Assembly (NCBI GenBank): GCA_947260035.1
Contig: CAMYOO010000041.1
Span: 1 to 45,680 of the forward strand
Source of the DNA: an uncultured delta proteobacterium
GTDB lineage: Bacteria > Myxococcota_A > UBA9160 > JAFDET01
Reading direction: 5' to 3'
DNA length: 45,680 nt
Position numbers and translations under genes: made by a program. Below, in pieces: positions 1 to 7,354 of the stretch. The notes under the pieces were generated by a model. The model searched no databases. It was not told the origin of the DNA and was given only the letters and a program-made list of their open reading frames with translations. The stretch's first letter is position 1; the number at the start of each line of letters is the position of its first letter.

Positions 1-1
1 G

Positions 2-1714
2 CGCGACCTGGAGGAGTACTTCCTGGCCGGCCGCACCCTGCGCGGCTGGCAGGCGGGGTTCTCCATGGCGGCCACCCAGTTCGCCGCCGACACGCCGCTG
101 GTGGTGACGGGCCTGGTGGCGACTGCGGGCCTGTTCGGCCTGTGGCAGCTCTGGAGCTACGGGCTGGCCTTCCTGCTGCTCGGGTTCCTGTTCGCGCCGC
201 TTTGGCGCCGGGCCGGCGTGTTGACCGACGCGGAGCTTGCGGAGGCGCGCTACTCGGGCCACGGCGCCACCGCGCTGCGTGGGGTGCGCGCCGTACTCTA
301 CGGGGTCCTCTTCAACACGGTGGTGCTGGCCATGGTGCTGCTGGCAGCCACCCTCTTCGCCGCGCCCTTCCTGCTCTGGCACGAGTGGCTTCCCAGCCGG
401 CTCTTCGAGCCGTTGGTCTCGCTGGCCGGCAGCCTGGGAGCCGAAGAGCCGCTGCGCGCCGTCAACGACACGATCTCGCTCGGGCTCGTGGTGCTGTTCG
501 CCCTGACCTACTCCACCACCGGGGGCCTGCGCGGCGTGGTCTTCACCGACGTGCTCCAGTTCTCGATCATGATGCTGGGCACGGCCGCCTACGCCTTCCT
601 GGCGGTGCGCGCCGCCGGGGGACCCAGCGCCATCGCAAGCCAGGTAGCGGAGATGGGAAGCCAGCGGATCTACAACCTGGGGCCCGAGCCCGGCGCGGCG
701 GGCCTGGTCGCCGTCTTCGCGCTGCAATGGATGCTGCAGCGCAACGCCGACGGCACCGGTTACCTGGCCCAACGGGCCATGGCGTGCCGCAGCGACGCCG
801 ACGCACGCCAGGCGGCGGTGTGGTTCGCCTTCCTGCAGGTGGGGTTGAGGAGCTGGCTCTGGGTGCCGCTGGCCCTGGCGCTGCTGGTGCTCTTCCCGCC
901 GGCGCCGGACCTGGCGGCCGACCTGTTCACCCGCGACCGCGAGGCCACCTTCGTCCTGGGCATCCGCACGCTGCTGCCCGTGGGCCTGCTGGGGCTGATG
1001 ATGACCGGCATGCTGGCGGCGCTGGCCTCGACCTTGGATACGCACCTCAACTGGGGCGCGTCGTACCTGTCCAACGATCTCTACGCTCGGCTGTGGTGCC
1101 GGGGCGTGCGCGGGCGCGAGCCGTCTCCGCGCTCGCAGGTCTGGGTGGCGCGCCTCAGCGCGGTGCTGCTGGTGGTGCTGGCCGCAATGCTGGTGCCCCG
1201 GCTCGGCTCCATCCAGGCCGCCTGGAAGACCACCCTGGTCCTGGGCGCCGGCATCGGCGTCGTCACCGTGCTGCGTTGGCTGTGGTGGCGCATCACCGCC
1301 TGGGGCGAGCTGGCGGCCCTGGCCGCCTCGTTCGCGTTCGCGCCGCTGGCGCTGGCCCTGCTGAGCTCCGAAGTGGCGCAGATGCTGGGCGGCGCCGCCG
1401 TGGGCACCCTGGCTGCGGTGAGCGTTTCACTGTTGGGGCCGCAGACCGACCCGGAGGTGCTGGAGCGCTTCGCACAGAAGGTGCGACCGCCCGGCTTCTG
1501 GGGCCCGTGGGGCGACGGTGCAGGCCGCGCCGAGCTGGGCCGCGCACTCCTGGCCAGCGTTGCAGCAGCAACCAGCCTGTTCGCGGGGCTCCTGGCCGGA
1601 TTGCGCGTGCTGGCGCCGAGCCCCGACGGCGCGGGACTCCCGATCACCCTGGGTCTGTTCGCGCTGGCGGCAGCGGCCCTGCCCGGGTGGCTTCCCGTCC
1701 TGCGCCGACGCTGA
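2..1714 (+). CDS. Sodium:solute symporter family permease, 5' partial
   Basis: This is an inner-membrane secondary transporter of the SSS family, which couples Na+ entry to uptake of a solute. The reading frame is open from base 2, and the first residues (DLEEYFLAGRTLRGW) match the conserved stretch before the second helix of this family, so the true start lies left of the window. An internal ATG at 65 would cut into that conserved region and is unlikely to be the start. About 570 residues are visible, with a dozen or more hydrophobic segments and the FAADTP and TYSTTGGLRGVVFTDVLQF blocks typical of the family. The substrate cannot be read from the sequence. An oxidoreductase gene follows after 33 bases on the same strand and may be co-transcribed. 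Confidence 0.9.
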   Translation, partial: RDLEEYFLAGRTLRGWQAGFSMAATQFAADTPLVVTGLVATAGLFGLWQLWSYGLAFLLLGFLFAPLWRRAGVLTDAELAEARYSGHGATALRGVRAVLYGVLFNTVVLAMVLLAATLFAAPFLLWHEWLPSRLFEPLVSLAGSLGAEEPLRAVNDTISLGLVVLFALTYSTTGGLRGVVFTDVLQFSIMMLGTAAYAFLAVRAAGGPSAIASQVAEMGSQRIYNLGPEPGAAGLVAVFALQWMLQRNADGTGYLAQRAMACRSDADARQAAVWFAFLQVGLRSWLWVPLALALLVLFPPAPDLAADLFTRDREATFVLGIRTLLPVGLLGLMMTGMLAALASTLDTHLNWGASYLSNDLYARLWCRGVRGREPSPRSQVWVARLSAVLLVVLAAMLVPRLGSIQAAWKTTLVLGAGIGVVTVLRWLWWRITAWGELAALAASFAFAPLALALLSSEVAQMLGGAAVGTLAAVSVSLLGPQTDPEVLERFAQKVRPPGFWGPWGDGAGRAELGRALLASVAAATSLFAGLLAGLRVLAPSPDGAGLPITLGLFALAAAALPGWLPVLRRR

Positions 1715-1747
1715 GCCGCGCACGCCCGGCTGTGCCAGAATCGCCGC

Positions 1748-3106
1748 ATGGCCGACGCTTCTCGGGGAACCCACTTCGTCGCGATCATCGGCGGCGCCAC
1801 CGCCGGTGCCGAGGTTGCCGCACAGCTCGCCGATCGCGGCGCGCGCGTGGCGGTCTTCGAGCAGAACCCGCGCCCGTTCGGAAAGATCGAAGACGGTCTC
1901 CCGCGCTGGCACGTCGCGCTGCGCAACAAGGAGTACGCCGCCATCTCCGAGAAGCTCTCGCGGCCGGGCATCGAGTTCGTGCCCAACACCCAGGTAGGCC
2001 GCGACGTGGACTTCCTGGAGCTGGTTCGAGAGTGGGGCTTCAGCGCCGTCGTGCTCGCCAACGGCGCATGGCGCGACCGTCCGCTTCCCATCGAGGGGGC
2101 CGACGACTACCTGGACAAGGGGCTCATCTACCAGAACCCGTTCGTCATCTGGTTCAACCACGCCAACGAGAAGGGCTACGACGGCCCGGTCTTCGAGCCG
2201 CTGGACGACGCCATGGTCGTGGGCGGCGGCCTCGCCTCGATCGACGTGGCCAAGCTGCTGATGCTGTGGACCGTGGGCGAGAAGCTGCGCGAGCGCGGGA
2301 TCGTCGAAGACATGATCGAGATGGAGCTGAAGGGCATCCCGCGCACGCTGGCGAAGCACGACCTGACCTTCGAAGACCTGGGACTGGCCGGCTGCACGAT
2401 CTTCTACCGTCGCCGCGTCGAGGACATGCCCGTCACCGAGATTCCGGAGGGCGCCACGCCCCAGCGCGCCGAGAAGGCCCGCAAGGCCCGGGACAAGCTC
2501 CTCAACAAGGCCATGGACAAGTACTGCTTCAAGTTCGTTCCGCTGTCGGCGCCCGACGGGCTGATCGTCGAGGATGGAAACCTGGTGGGCCTGCGCTTCC
2601 GGCGCACGCGCATCGAGGGCGGGCGCGTGATCCCGCTGGACGAAACCTACGAGGCGCGAGGCTCGTGCGTGATCAGCTCGATCGGAAGCATCCCGCTGCC
2701 CATGCCCGGCGTACCCACCAAGGGCGAGCTCTTCGACTTCGCCGACTGGGAGCTGGGCAGGCTTGCCGACTTTCCCACGGTCTTCGCGGCGGGCAACATC
2801 GTCACGGGCAAGGGCAACATCGTGGCGTCGCGCAAGCATGCAACCCAGGTCTCGGAGACCATGGCCGCCGCCTACCTGGGCCTGGACGACGACGGCGCGG
2901 GACGTGAGGCCCTGGCCGATGCGGTTTCGGCGCGTGCCTCCGAGACCGCCGCCGCCCTGGCCGACGGCGTGGTGGACCTTCCGAAGCTGGAAGACAAGGC
3001 CGTCGAAGGCGTGTTGGCTCGGGTGCGCGAACGTCAGGCCGCGGTGGGCTACGACGGCGACCTGGCGGCCTGGCTCGCCACGGTGGCTCCGGAAGAGCTC
3101 GAGTAG
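1748..3106 (+). CDS. FAD/NAD(P)-binding pyridine nucleotide oxidoreductase
   Basis: A 452-residue flavoprotein with two nucleotide-binding folds. The first is near the N-terminus (IIGGATAGAEVA, a variant of GxGxxG with FAD-binding context). The second is near residue 158 (MVVGGGLASIDVAKLL), as in glutamate synthase small chain and adrenodoxin-reductase-like (FprA) proteins. The middle part (PLPIEGADDYLDKGLIYQNP) also resembles that group. It likely moves electrons between NAD(P)H and a ferredoxin or partner enzyme, but no partner is encoded next to it. The start ATG lies 33 bases after the symporter. The gene ends tail to tail with the carboxyltransferase gene, with only 9 bases between them. 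The C-terminal 60 residues are alanine-rich with no recognised domain. Confidence 0.8.
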   Translation: MADASRGTHFVAIIGGATAGAEVAAQLADRGARVAVFEQNPRPFGKIEDGLPRWHVALRNKEYAAISEKLSRPGIEFVPNTQVGRDVDFLELVREWGFSAVVLANGAWRDRPLPIEGADDYLDKGLIYQNPFVIWFNHANEKGYDGPVFEPLDDAMVVGGGLASIDVAKLLMLWTVGEKLRERGIVEDMIEMELKGIPRTLAKHDLTFEDLGLAGCTIFYRRRVEDMPVTEIPEGATPQRAEKARKARDKLLNKAMDKYCFKFVPLSAPDGLIVEDGNLVGLRFRRTRIEGGRVIPLDETYEARGSCVISSIGSIPLPMPGVPTKGELFDFADWELGRLADFPTVFAAGNIVTGKGNIVASRKHATQVSETMAAAYLGLDDDGAGREALADAVSARASETAAALADGVVDLPKLEDKAVEGVLARVRERQAAVGYDGDLAAWLATVAPEELE

Positions 3107-3115
3107 CGAGCGCGC

Positions 3116-4684
3116 CTACGGGCGGATCGAATGGGCTCGCGGGCCGGTCAGCGACGCGAGCCGCGTCTGGACGGACTCGACCCAGTCGCACAGCACAGGA
3201 CGCGTCCGCCGCGGATCGATCATGTCGTGCACGCCGAAGGCCTCGGCGGCCGCGAAGGGGCTGCGGCGCGCGGCCAGACTCTCTTCCAGCTCGCGACGCT
3301 TCGCCTCGGGGTCCGGCGCCGCGGCGATCTCCCGGCGGAAGGCGACGGCCACGCCGCCTTCCAGCGGAAGCGCCCCGCTCTCGGCGGAGGGCCAGGCGAC
3401 CACATAGGCACCGGGCGCGAAGTGGGCCGCGCCGGCCACGCCGTAGCACTTGCGCACCATCACCGAGCACCAGGGCACCTCGGACTGCACCACCGCAAAG
3501 AGCGCCTCGGCGCCGTGGCGGATGGTGGCGTCGCGTTCGGCCTTCGCGCCGATCATGAAGCCGGGCTCATCCACGAAGGCCACGATCGGCAGGTGGAACG
3601 TGTCGCACAGATCCACGAAGCGCCGCACCTTGCGCGCTCCGTCGGCGGTCATGCTTCCGGCGTAGAAGCGCGGGTCGTTGGCCCACACGCCCACGGGCTG
3701 TCCCGCCAGTCGCGCCAGCCCGGTGATCTGTGCGCGACCGTACCCCGGCGCCAGCTCGAAGAAGGAGCGGATGTCCACCACACCCGCCAACAGCGCGCGC
3801 GCATCGTAGACCTGGCGCCGCTCGCGCGGAATCCGCTCCAGCAGCTCCGGGTCTTCGCGGCCCGGCGGGTCGTCGCAGGCTGTGCGCGGCGCCGGTTCCC
3901 AGACATTGGTGGGCAGGTAGCTCAGGAAGGCCCGGATGCGCGCGAAGGCGTCGGCCTCGTCGTCGGCCACGGCGTCCACCACGCCGCTGCGTGCGTGGAT
4001 GCGCGCGCCGCCCAGCTCGTCCTTGGTCTTCGTCTCGCCCAGAGCCCGTTCCACGATCGCCGGCCCCGCCACCAGCACCTGGGCGGTCTCGCGAGTCATC
4101 ACCGAGAAATGCGAGGCCACCAGCCGCGCTGCGGGAAGGCCCGCCACCGCGCCCAATCCGGCCGAGGCCACCGGCGCCTGGCTCATGGCGCGCATGATCG
4201 AGTGGAAGCGGTGCCCTTCGAACGGAGTTTCCGGAGGCGGAGGCGGCGGGGCTGCGGCGCCCTTGCCCGCGGTCCCGGTGACGCTGCCGCCGGCGCCTTC
4301 CAGGAAGCGCACCAGGGGCAGGCGCAGCCGACACGCCAGGTCTTCCGCCATGACGCTCTTCTTGAGACCCGCCGGCGACGGAGAGCCGCCGCGCTGGGTG
4401 AAGTCCTCGCCGCCCACCACGATGCGGCGGCCGTCGACCAGGGCGGTTCCCAGCACGTAGTTCGCGGGGGTGAAGCCGGTCATGGCGCCGTCGGCGTCGC
4501 GCTCTGCGCGGCCGGCGATGGGGCCCATCTCGCGGAAGCTGCCGGCGTCGGACAAGCCGGAGATGCGCTCGCGAATCGTGAGCCGGCCGCGCTCGTGGTG
4601 GCGCGCGACGGCATCGGCGCCGCCGTGCTCGGCGGCAAGGACCCGCCGCCGCTCGATCTCCTCGACTTCGTCGCGCCAGCTCAC
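3116..4684 (-). CDS. Acyl-CoA carboxylase carboxyltransferase (beta) subunit
   Basis: A 522-residue protein of the carboxyl transferase family (PF01039 type), which moves CO2 from carboxybiotin to an acyl-CoA such as propionyl-, acetyl- or methylcrotonyl-CoA. Both crotonase-like halves are visible. The N-terminal half has VVGGEDFTQRGGSPSPAG and FLEGAGGSVTG. The C-terminal half has LAGQPVGVWANDPRFYAGSMT, VDEPGFMIG and CYGVAGAAHFAPGAYVVAWPSA. An unusual loop of six prolines sits around residue 146, between GAGGSVTG and the next conserved block. No biotin carboxylase or biotin carrier gene is in the window, so its partner must be elsewhere. The start is a GTG directly next to a copy of the 46-bp repeat, which therefore forms its upstream region. 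The exact substrate is unknown. Confidence 0.85.
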   Translation of the reverse strand: MSWRDEVEEIERRRVLAAEHGGADAVARHHERGRLTIRERISGLSDAGSFREMGPIAGRAERDADGAMTGFTPANYVLGTALVDGRRIVVGGEDFTQRGGSPSPAGLKKSVMAEDLACRLRLPLVRFLEGAGGSVTGTAGKGAAAPPPPPPETPFEGHRFHSIMRAMSQAPVASAGLGAVAGLPAARLVASHFSVMTRETAQVLVAGPAIVERALGETKTKDELGGARIHARSGVVDAVADDEADAFARIRAFLSYLPTNVWEPAPRTACDDPPGREDPELLERIPRERRQVYDARALLAGVVDIRSFFELAPGYGRAQITGLARLAGQPVGVWANDPRFYAGSMTADGARKVRRFVDLCDTFHLPIVAFVDEPGFMIGAKAERDATIRHGAEALFAVVQSEVPWCSVMVRKCYGVAGAAHFAPGAYVVAWPSAESGALPLEGGVAVAFRREIAAAPDPEAKRRELEESLAARRSPFAAAEAFGVHDMIDPRRTRPVLCDWVESVQTRLASLTGPRAHSIRP

Positions 4685-4730
4685 CAGGAGTGACCCCCCG
4701 TGCAGTTTTGCAGGAACGTCCCTCTATGCA
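4685..4730 (+). repeat. REP-like 46-bp repeat, copy 1
   Basis: The first of three copies of a 46-base intergenic sequence; the others are at 10482-10527 (minus) and 10551-10596 (plus). The shared heart is GTGCAGTTTTGCAGGAACGT here, followed by CCCTC and ATGCA. All three copies have exactly the same length, begin with a version of AGGAGTG and end with ATGCA. This copy fills the gap between the carboxyltransferase start and the SDR stop. No transposase lies nearby. Confidence 0.8.
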
Positions 4731-4740
4731 CTCGATGCAG

Positions 4741-5508
4741 TCAGATGCCTTCGACGCGGTGGACCATGCGCCACACCAGGCCCGGGGCGAAGCGGCGCAT
4801 GAGGACGCTGAAGCGCGTGCCGCGGCCGGGGAACACGAACAGGGCGCCCTTCTCGAGCCCGCGCTCGATGGCGTCCAGCACCTCGTCGGGCTCGATGGGC
4901 TTGCCCCCCTGGTCCAGGATCTTGGGCTTGGACTTCGCCTGCTCCAGCAGCGGCGTCTCGACGGGCGGCGGACACACGCAGCAGATGCGCACGCCCTTGT
5001 CGCGGTTCTCGTGGTAGAGAACCTCCGTGTACGCCACGACCGCGAACTTGGACGCATTGTAGGCTCCGAAGTGCAGCGCGGGAGCCCAGCCGGCGACGGA
5101 TGCGAAGTTGACCACGTCGCCTCGCCCGCGCTCCAGCATGCCCGGAAGCACCGCGCTGGTGATCGCGACGCTGCCGCCGTAGTTGATGTCCATGATGCGC
5201 CGGACCGTGGGCACGTCCTGGTCCATCAGCAGTCCCGTGGGCATGATCGCCGCTGCGTTCATGACCCGGTCGACGGGTCCCAGCTCGGTCTCCACGCGCC
5301 GCACAAGCTCCGCCACCGCGCGCACGTCGGTGACGTCCAGGGGGTAGGCGCGAATCGCGTCGCTGCCGGAGGCCGTCTCACGCAGGCCTTCTTCATTGAC
5401 GTCGATGGCGGCCACCTGGGCGCCCGAAGACGCGAGTCGCCGCGAGGCCAACCGGCCCATGCCGCTTGCGGCACCGGTGACCAGGGCAACCGTGCCACGG
5501 AAGGCCAT
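4741..5508 (-). CDS. Short-chain dehydrogenase/reductase
   Basis: A 255-residue classical SDR that oxidises or reduces an alcohol/ketone with NAD(P). Visible motifs are the cofactor motif TGAASGMG near the N-terminus, LDVTD for adenine binding, NAA in place of the usual NNAG near residue 86, a serine in VNFASVAG, and the catalytic YNASK with Tyr and Lys. The C-terminal part (PPPVETPLLEQAK, then GLEKGALFVFPGRGTR) matches SDRs of unknown substrate often seen in lipid metabolism. The start ATG overlaps the stop of the L28 gene by one base (TGATG), so it is translated with the ribosomal cluster. Its link to ribosomes is probably only positional. Nothing shows the substrate. Confidence 0.88.
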   Translation of the reverse strand: MAFRGTVALVTGAASGMGRLASRRLASSGAQVAAIDVNEEGLRETASGSDAIRAYPLDVTDVRAVAELVRRVETELGPVDRVMNAAAIMPTGLLMDQDVPTVRRIMDINYGGSVAITSAVLPGMLERGRGDVVNFASVAGWAPALHFGAYNASKFAVVAYTEVLYHENRDKGVRICCVCPPPVETPLLEQAKSKPKILDQGGKPIEPDEVLDAIERGLEKGALFVFPGRGTRFSVLMRRFAPGLVWRMVHRVEGI

Positions 5509-5807
5509 CAGGCCGAGGTGGAGCCGCCGGACAGCGCCTTGCGAACGCGGCGCTTGAGACGCAGACCCTCGATGCCCAGGTCCTTGTCCGCCGCCGAGAG
5601 CAGGTACGGGTCGAGGCCGCCCTTGCGCTGCACCGTGCGCAACGCACGGGTGGAGATGCGCAGGGAGACGCGCCGCCCCAGGGCGTCGCTGGACAGGGTC
5701 ACCTTCTGGAGGTTGGGCAGGAAGCGGCGCGACGTCTTGCGGTTGGAGTGCGAGACGTTGTGACCGTAGGAGACCCTCGTTCCGGTGAGGTCGCATTCGC
5801 GGGGCAC
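5508..5807 (-). CDS. rpmB: 50S ribosomal protein L28
   Basis: A 99-residue L28 of the large ribosomal subunit. The opening PRECDLTGTRVSYGHNVSHS and the RRFLPNLQKVTL block are diagnostic. The N-terminus has a single cysteine (CDLTG) in place of the CxxC pair seen in zinc-binding L28 forms, so this is the cysteine-poor type. The GTG start at 5807 gives the usual N-terminus and lies 2 bases after the L31 stop. It is the third gene of an S14-L31B-L28 row and overlaps the SDR start by one base. Such cysteine-poor ribosomal genes are often grouped and induced under zinc limitation in other bacteria; that regulation is inferred here. Confidence 0.93.
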   Translation of the reverse strand: MPRECDLTGTRVSYGHNVSHSNRKTSRRFLPNLQKVTLSSDALGRRVSLRISTRALRTVQRKGGLDPYLLSAADKDLGIEGLRLKRRVRKALSGGSTSA

Positions 5808-5809
5808 GG

Positions 5810-6058
5810 CTACTTCTTGCCTCCGCCGTAACGGCGCCGGAAGCGATCGATCTTCCCGTCGGCGTCCAGCTCGCGCGCGGTGCCCGTCCAGAACGGATGG
5901 CTCACGCTCGAGATGTCCAGCCGCACCACCGGAACCTCCGCGCCGTCGACCTCGCGGGTCTCCTTGGAGGTCAGCGTCGAGCGCGACATCCACTCCTGGC
6001 CCGTGGCTGCGTCCACGAAGAGAACCGGGTGGTAGTCGGGATGGATGCCTTCCTTCAC
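5810..6058 (-). CDS. rpmE2: 50S ribosomal protein L31 type B
   Basis: An 82-residue L31 of the type B form. It starts MKEGIHPDYHPVLFVD and has the conserved SRST and SHPFWTG blocks. It has no cysteines, so it lacks the zinc-binding CxxC pairs of type A L31. Type B proteins usually act as zinc-sparing replacements and are commonly repressed by Zur. It lies 8 bases after the S14 stop and 2 bases before the L28 start, clearly in one operon. No type A rpmE is seen in this window, although the rho-prfA region, where some related genomes keep it, is covered. Confidence 0.95.
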   Translation of the reverse strand: MKEGIHPDYHPVLFVDAATGQEWMSRSTLTSKETREVDGAEVPVVRLDISSVSHPFWTGTARELDADGKIDRFRRRYGGGKK

Positions 6059-6066
6059 GGCGTCCT

Positions 6067-6372
6067 CTACCAGCTGGACTTGCGCACGCCCGGCAGCTGA
6101 CCCTTGAGGGCCAGTTCGCGGAGCATGATGCGCGAGACACCGAACTTGCGGTGATAGCCGCGGGCGCGACCCGTCAACGCACAGCGCCGGGTGAGCCGCG
6201 TGGGGCAGGAGTTGCGCGGGAGCTTGGCGAACAACTTCTGGACCTCGAGCTTCTCGTCCACCGAGACCATCGGATCCTTCAGCCGCTTGCGCAGCTCGGC
6301 CCGACGCTCGAGATCCCGCGTGATCAGCTTCGCGCGGCGATTATCGCGATTTACCTGGGACTTCTTTGCCAT
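6067..6372 (-). CDS. rpsN: 30S ribosomal protein S14, long zinc-independent form
   Basis: A 101-residue S14 that starts [16 protein letters not shown] and carries the C-terminal [16 protein letters not shown] signature. Its length and the absence of two CxxC pairs place it in the long, zinc-independent class, not the 61-residue zinc form. The two cysteines present ([10 protein letters not shown]) are not spaced as a zinc knuckle. It is the first gene of the S14-L31B-L28 row. The ATG at 6372 was preferred to the longer open frame because all S14 homology begins there. A 14-base motif that also occurs upstream of bfr lies 9 bases upstream, at 6382-6395. A normal S14 copy in an spc operon may exist elsewhere. 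Confidence 0.93.
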   Translation of the reverse strand: MAKKSQVNRDNRRAKLITRDLERRAELRKRLKDPMVSVDEKLEVQKLFAKLPRNSCPTRLTRRCALTGRARGYHRKFGVSRIMLRELALKGQLPGVRKSSW

Positions 6373-6381
6373 GGGAGGCGG

Positions 6382-6395
6382 GAACCTATCCCGCA
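6382..6395 (-). promoter_or_regulatory. Possible regulatory motif upstream of rpsN (shared with bfr)
   Basis: On the minus strand this reads TGCGGGATAGGTTC. The same 14 bases occur at 6987-7000 upstream of bfr in the same orientation. Around this copy, GCGGGA-TAGGT-TCCCGC forms a dyad with 6-base arms and a 5-base spacer, as an operator might. The function is unproven. Confidence 0.35.
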
Positions 6396-6433
6396 GGCGG
6401 GGCCTGCGCAAGCCGTCTCCCCCGGGGGAGGCG

Positions 6434-6542
6434 AGCCAGGGGCCGTAGGCGCCCCGGCGGCAAGGCGCGCGAGCGAAGGCGTCCTACCCGGTACGGCGAG
6501 CGACGCGGAACGCAGCCGCCGGGGCGCCTACGGCCCCTGGCT
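6434..6542. repeat. Stem-loop repeat element with perfect 28-bp arms, copy 1
   Basis: Bases 6434-6461 and 6515-6542 are perfect inverted copies of each other over 28 bases. They enclose a 53-base core that starts AAGGCGCGCGAGCGA and ends GCGGAACGCA. A second element at 30104-30267 has a very similar core but quite different arms. The right arm and most of the core lie inside the 3' end of bfr and encode its last 18 or so residues. The left arm lies between bfr and rpsN and might also act as a terminator-like hairpin. Confidence 0.85.
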
Positions 6543-6951
6543 GGGCCTCCAGCCAGTCGAGCCCCTCCTCCTCGTTGAGCAGGATCCCCTCCAGCAGCTC
6601 GCGGCTACCGTTGTCGGCCTTGTCGCGGCACAGCGCGATGGCCTTGTTGAGCCGCTCCACCGCGTCCACCTCCAGCGCCAGATCGAGCCTGTGCTGCTCG
6701 ATCGGATCCTCGCCCACGCCGACGGGGAAGAGGCGCTGCATGTTGGGCGTCCCATCCAGGTAGAGCACCCTCTCCAGCACCTTGTCCGCGTGGTGCATCT
6801 CCTCGATGGACTCCTCGCGCTTCTTCTTGGCCAGCCGCTGATAGCCCCAGTTCTCGCACATCTTGGCGTGGATGAAGTACTGGTTGATCGCCGTGAGCTC
6901 TGCGGTGAGCACCTCGTTGAGCGCCTCGATCACGTCGGGATTGCCCTTCAT
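6484..6951 (-). CDS. bfr: Bacterioferritin with a repeat-derived C-terminus
   Basis: A 155-residue ferritin-like iron store that forms a 24-subunit cytoplasmic shell. It starts [19 protein letters not shown], and the ferroxidase residues E18, E51, H54, E94 and E127 are in place, with M52 for haem binding. The sixth usual ligand, H130, is replaced: EEGH of E. coli Bfr aligns with EEEG here. After GLDWLEAQ the normal last helix is missing, and the final residues ([18 protein letters not shown]) are encoded by the repeat element at 6434-6542. The start has a good ribosome site (GGAGG). It lies 99 bases after bfd, its usual partner in iron release, and is likely iron-regulated with it. Function is probable but may be altered. 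Confidence 0.93.
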   Translation of the reverse strand: MKGNPDVIEALNEVLTAELTAINQYFIHAKMCENWGYQRLAKKKREESIEEMHHADKVLERVLYLDGTPNMQRLFPVGVGEDPIEQHRLDLALEVDAVERLNKAIALCRDKADNGSRELLEGILLNEEEGLDWLEAQPGAVGAPAAAFRVARRTG

Positions 6952-6986
6952 CCTACACCTCCAAGTGTCTATCGGCCGAACAGGGC

Positions 6987-7000
6987 GAACCTATCCCGCA
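6987..7000 (-). promoter_or_regulatory. Possible regulatory motif upstream of bfr (shared with rpsN)
   Basis: This is the second exact copy of TGCGGGATAGGTTC (minus strand), in the 99-base gap between bfd and bfr. Its presence twice within about 620 bases, both times upstream of a gene and in the same orientation, hints at a common promoter element or regulator site. The dyad around this copy is less perfect than the one near rpsN. Confidence 0.35.
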
Positions 7001-7050
7001 ACGTGCAGCGCGGCAAGCAAGTTGAAACTGAATGTCGCTTTCAGCGGAGG

Positions 7051-7266
7051 TCAGCGAGCCCGGGAGAAGGCCGGCGCCTGGGCGGCGTCGCTGCGCGCAC
7101 GGGCGTGCTGCTCGTGCTCGACGATCTCGTCGATGCGGGGACGGCAGCCACCGCAGGTTCCGCCGGCCGAGCAGCTCCGGGTCACCTCATCGGAGCTGAC
7201 GGCGCCCTCGCGCACGGCGCGCCGGATGGCGCGGTCGGAGATGCTGTGGCAATGGCAGACGATCAT
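7051..7266 (-). CDS. bfd: Bacterioferritin-associated ferredoxin
   Basis: A 71-residue BFD-like [2Fe-2S] protein. It starts MIVCHCHSISDRAIRRAV and has the four cluster cysteines as CHC and CSAGGTCGGC, the normal C-x-C and C-x(n)-C-x2-C layout. In other bacteria Bfd binds bacterioferritin and passes electrons that release stored iron. The neighbouring bfr downstream supports that role. The last 20 residues, rich in Ala and Arg, extend beyond the usual 50-60 residue core. A strong Fur box lies 22 bases upstream of the start, so the gene is probably induced when iron is scarce. The ATG has only a weak ribosome site (CGGGGCG). Confidence 0.93.
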   Translation of the reverse strand: MIVCHCHSISDRAIRRAVREGAVSSDEVTRSCSAGGTCGGCRPRIDEIVEHEQHARARSDAAQAPAFSRAR

Positions 7267-7275
7267 CGCCCCGGA

Positions 7276-7307
7276 AGGATAGGGACCTGAAAATGAAAAT
7301 CAATATC
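7276..7307 (-). promoter_or_regulatory. Fur box overlapping a likely bfd promoter
   Basis: GAAAATGAAAATCAATATC at 7289-7307 (plus strand) matches 16 of 19 bases of the classical Fur box GATAATGATAATCATTATC. It stands out as A+T-rich in a G+C-rich region. On the minus strand a possible -35 TTGATT (7298-7303) and -10 TATCCT (7276-7281) are 16 bases apart, and the box covers the -35. This fits iron-dependent repression of bfd and perhaps bfr. The -10 lies only 9 bases from the bfd ATG, so the transcript would be nearly leaderless or the promoter call is off. Confidence 0.75.
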
Positions 7308-7354
7308 AATAAGCACACCTGCTGAAAATCCGAAAACTATTACAAATCAGTAAG

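Noticed and set aside
1427-2839. A 470-codon minus-strand frame antisense to the oxidoreductase
   Set aside because: No recognisable motif; it is antisense to a well-supported gene. Long antisense frames are expected at this G+C content.
142-2907. A 921-codon open frame on the plus strand overlapping the symporter and oxidoreductase genes
   Set aside because: Its translation is Arg/Ala/Gly-rich, low complexity, and lies out of frame with two clear families; it is a G+C-rich shadow.
6434-6542. Simple intrinsic terminator of bfr
   Set aside because: The right arm and most of the core are inside the coding region, no T-run follows, and a related core exists at 30160-30211; a repeat element explains it better, though it may also affect transcript ends.
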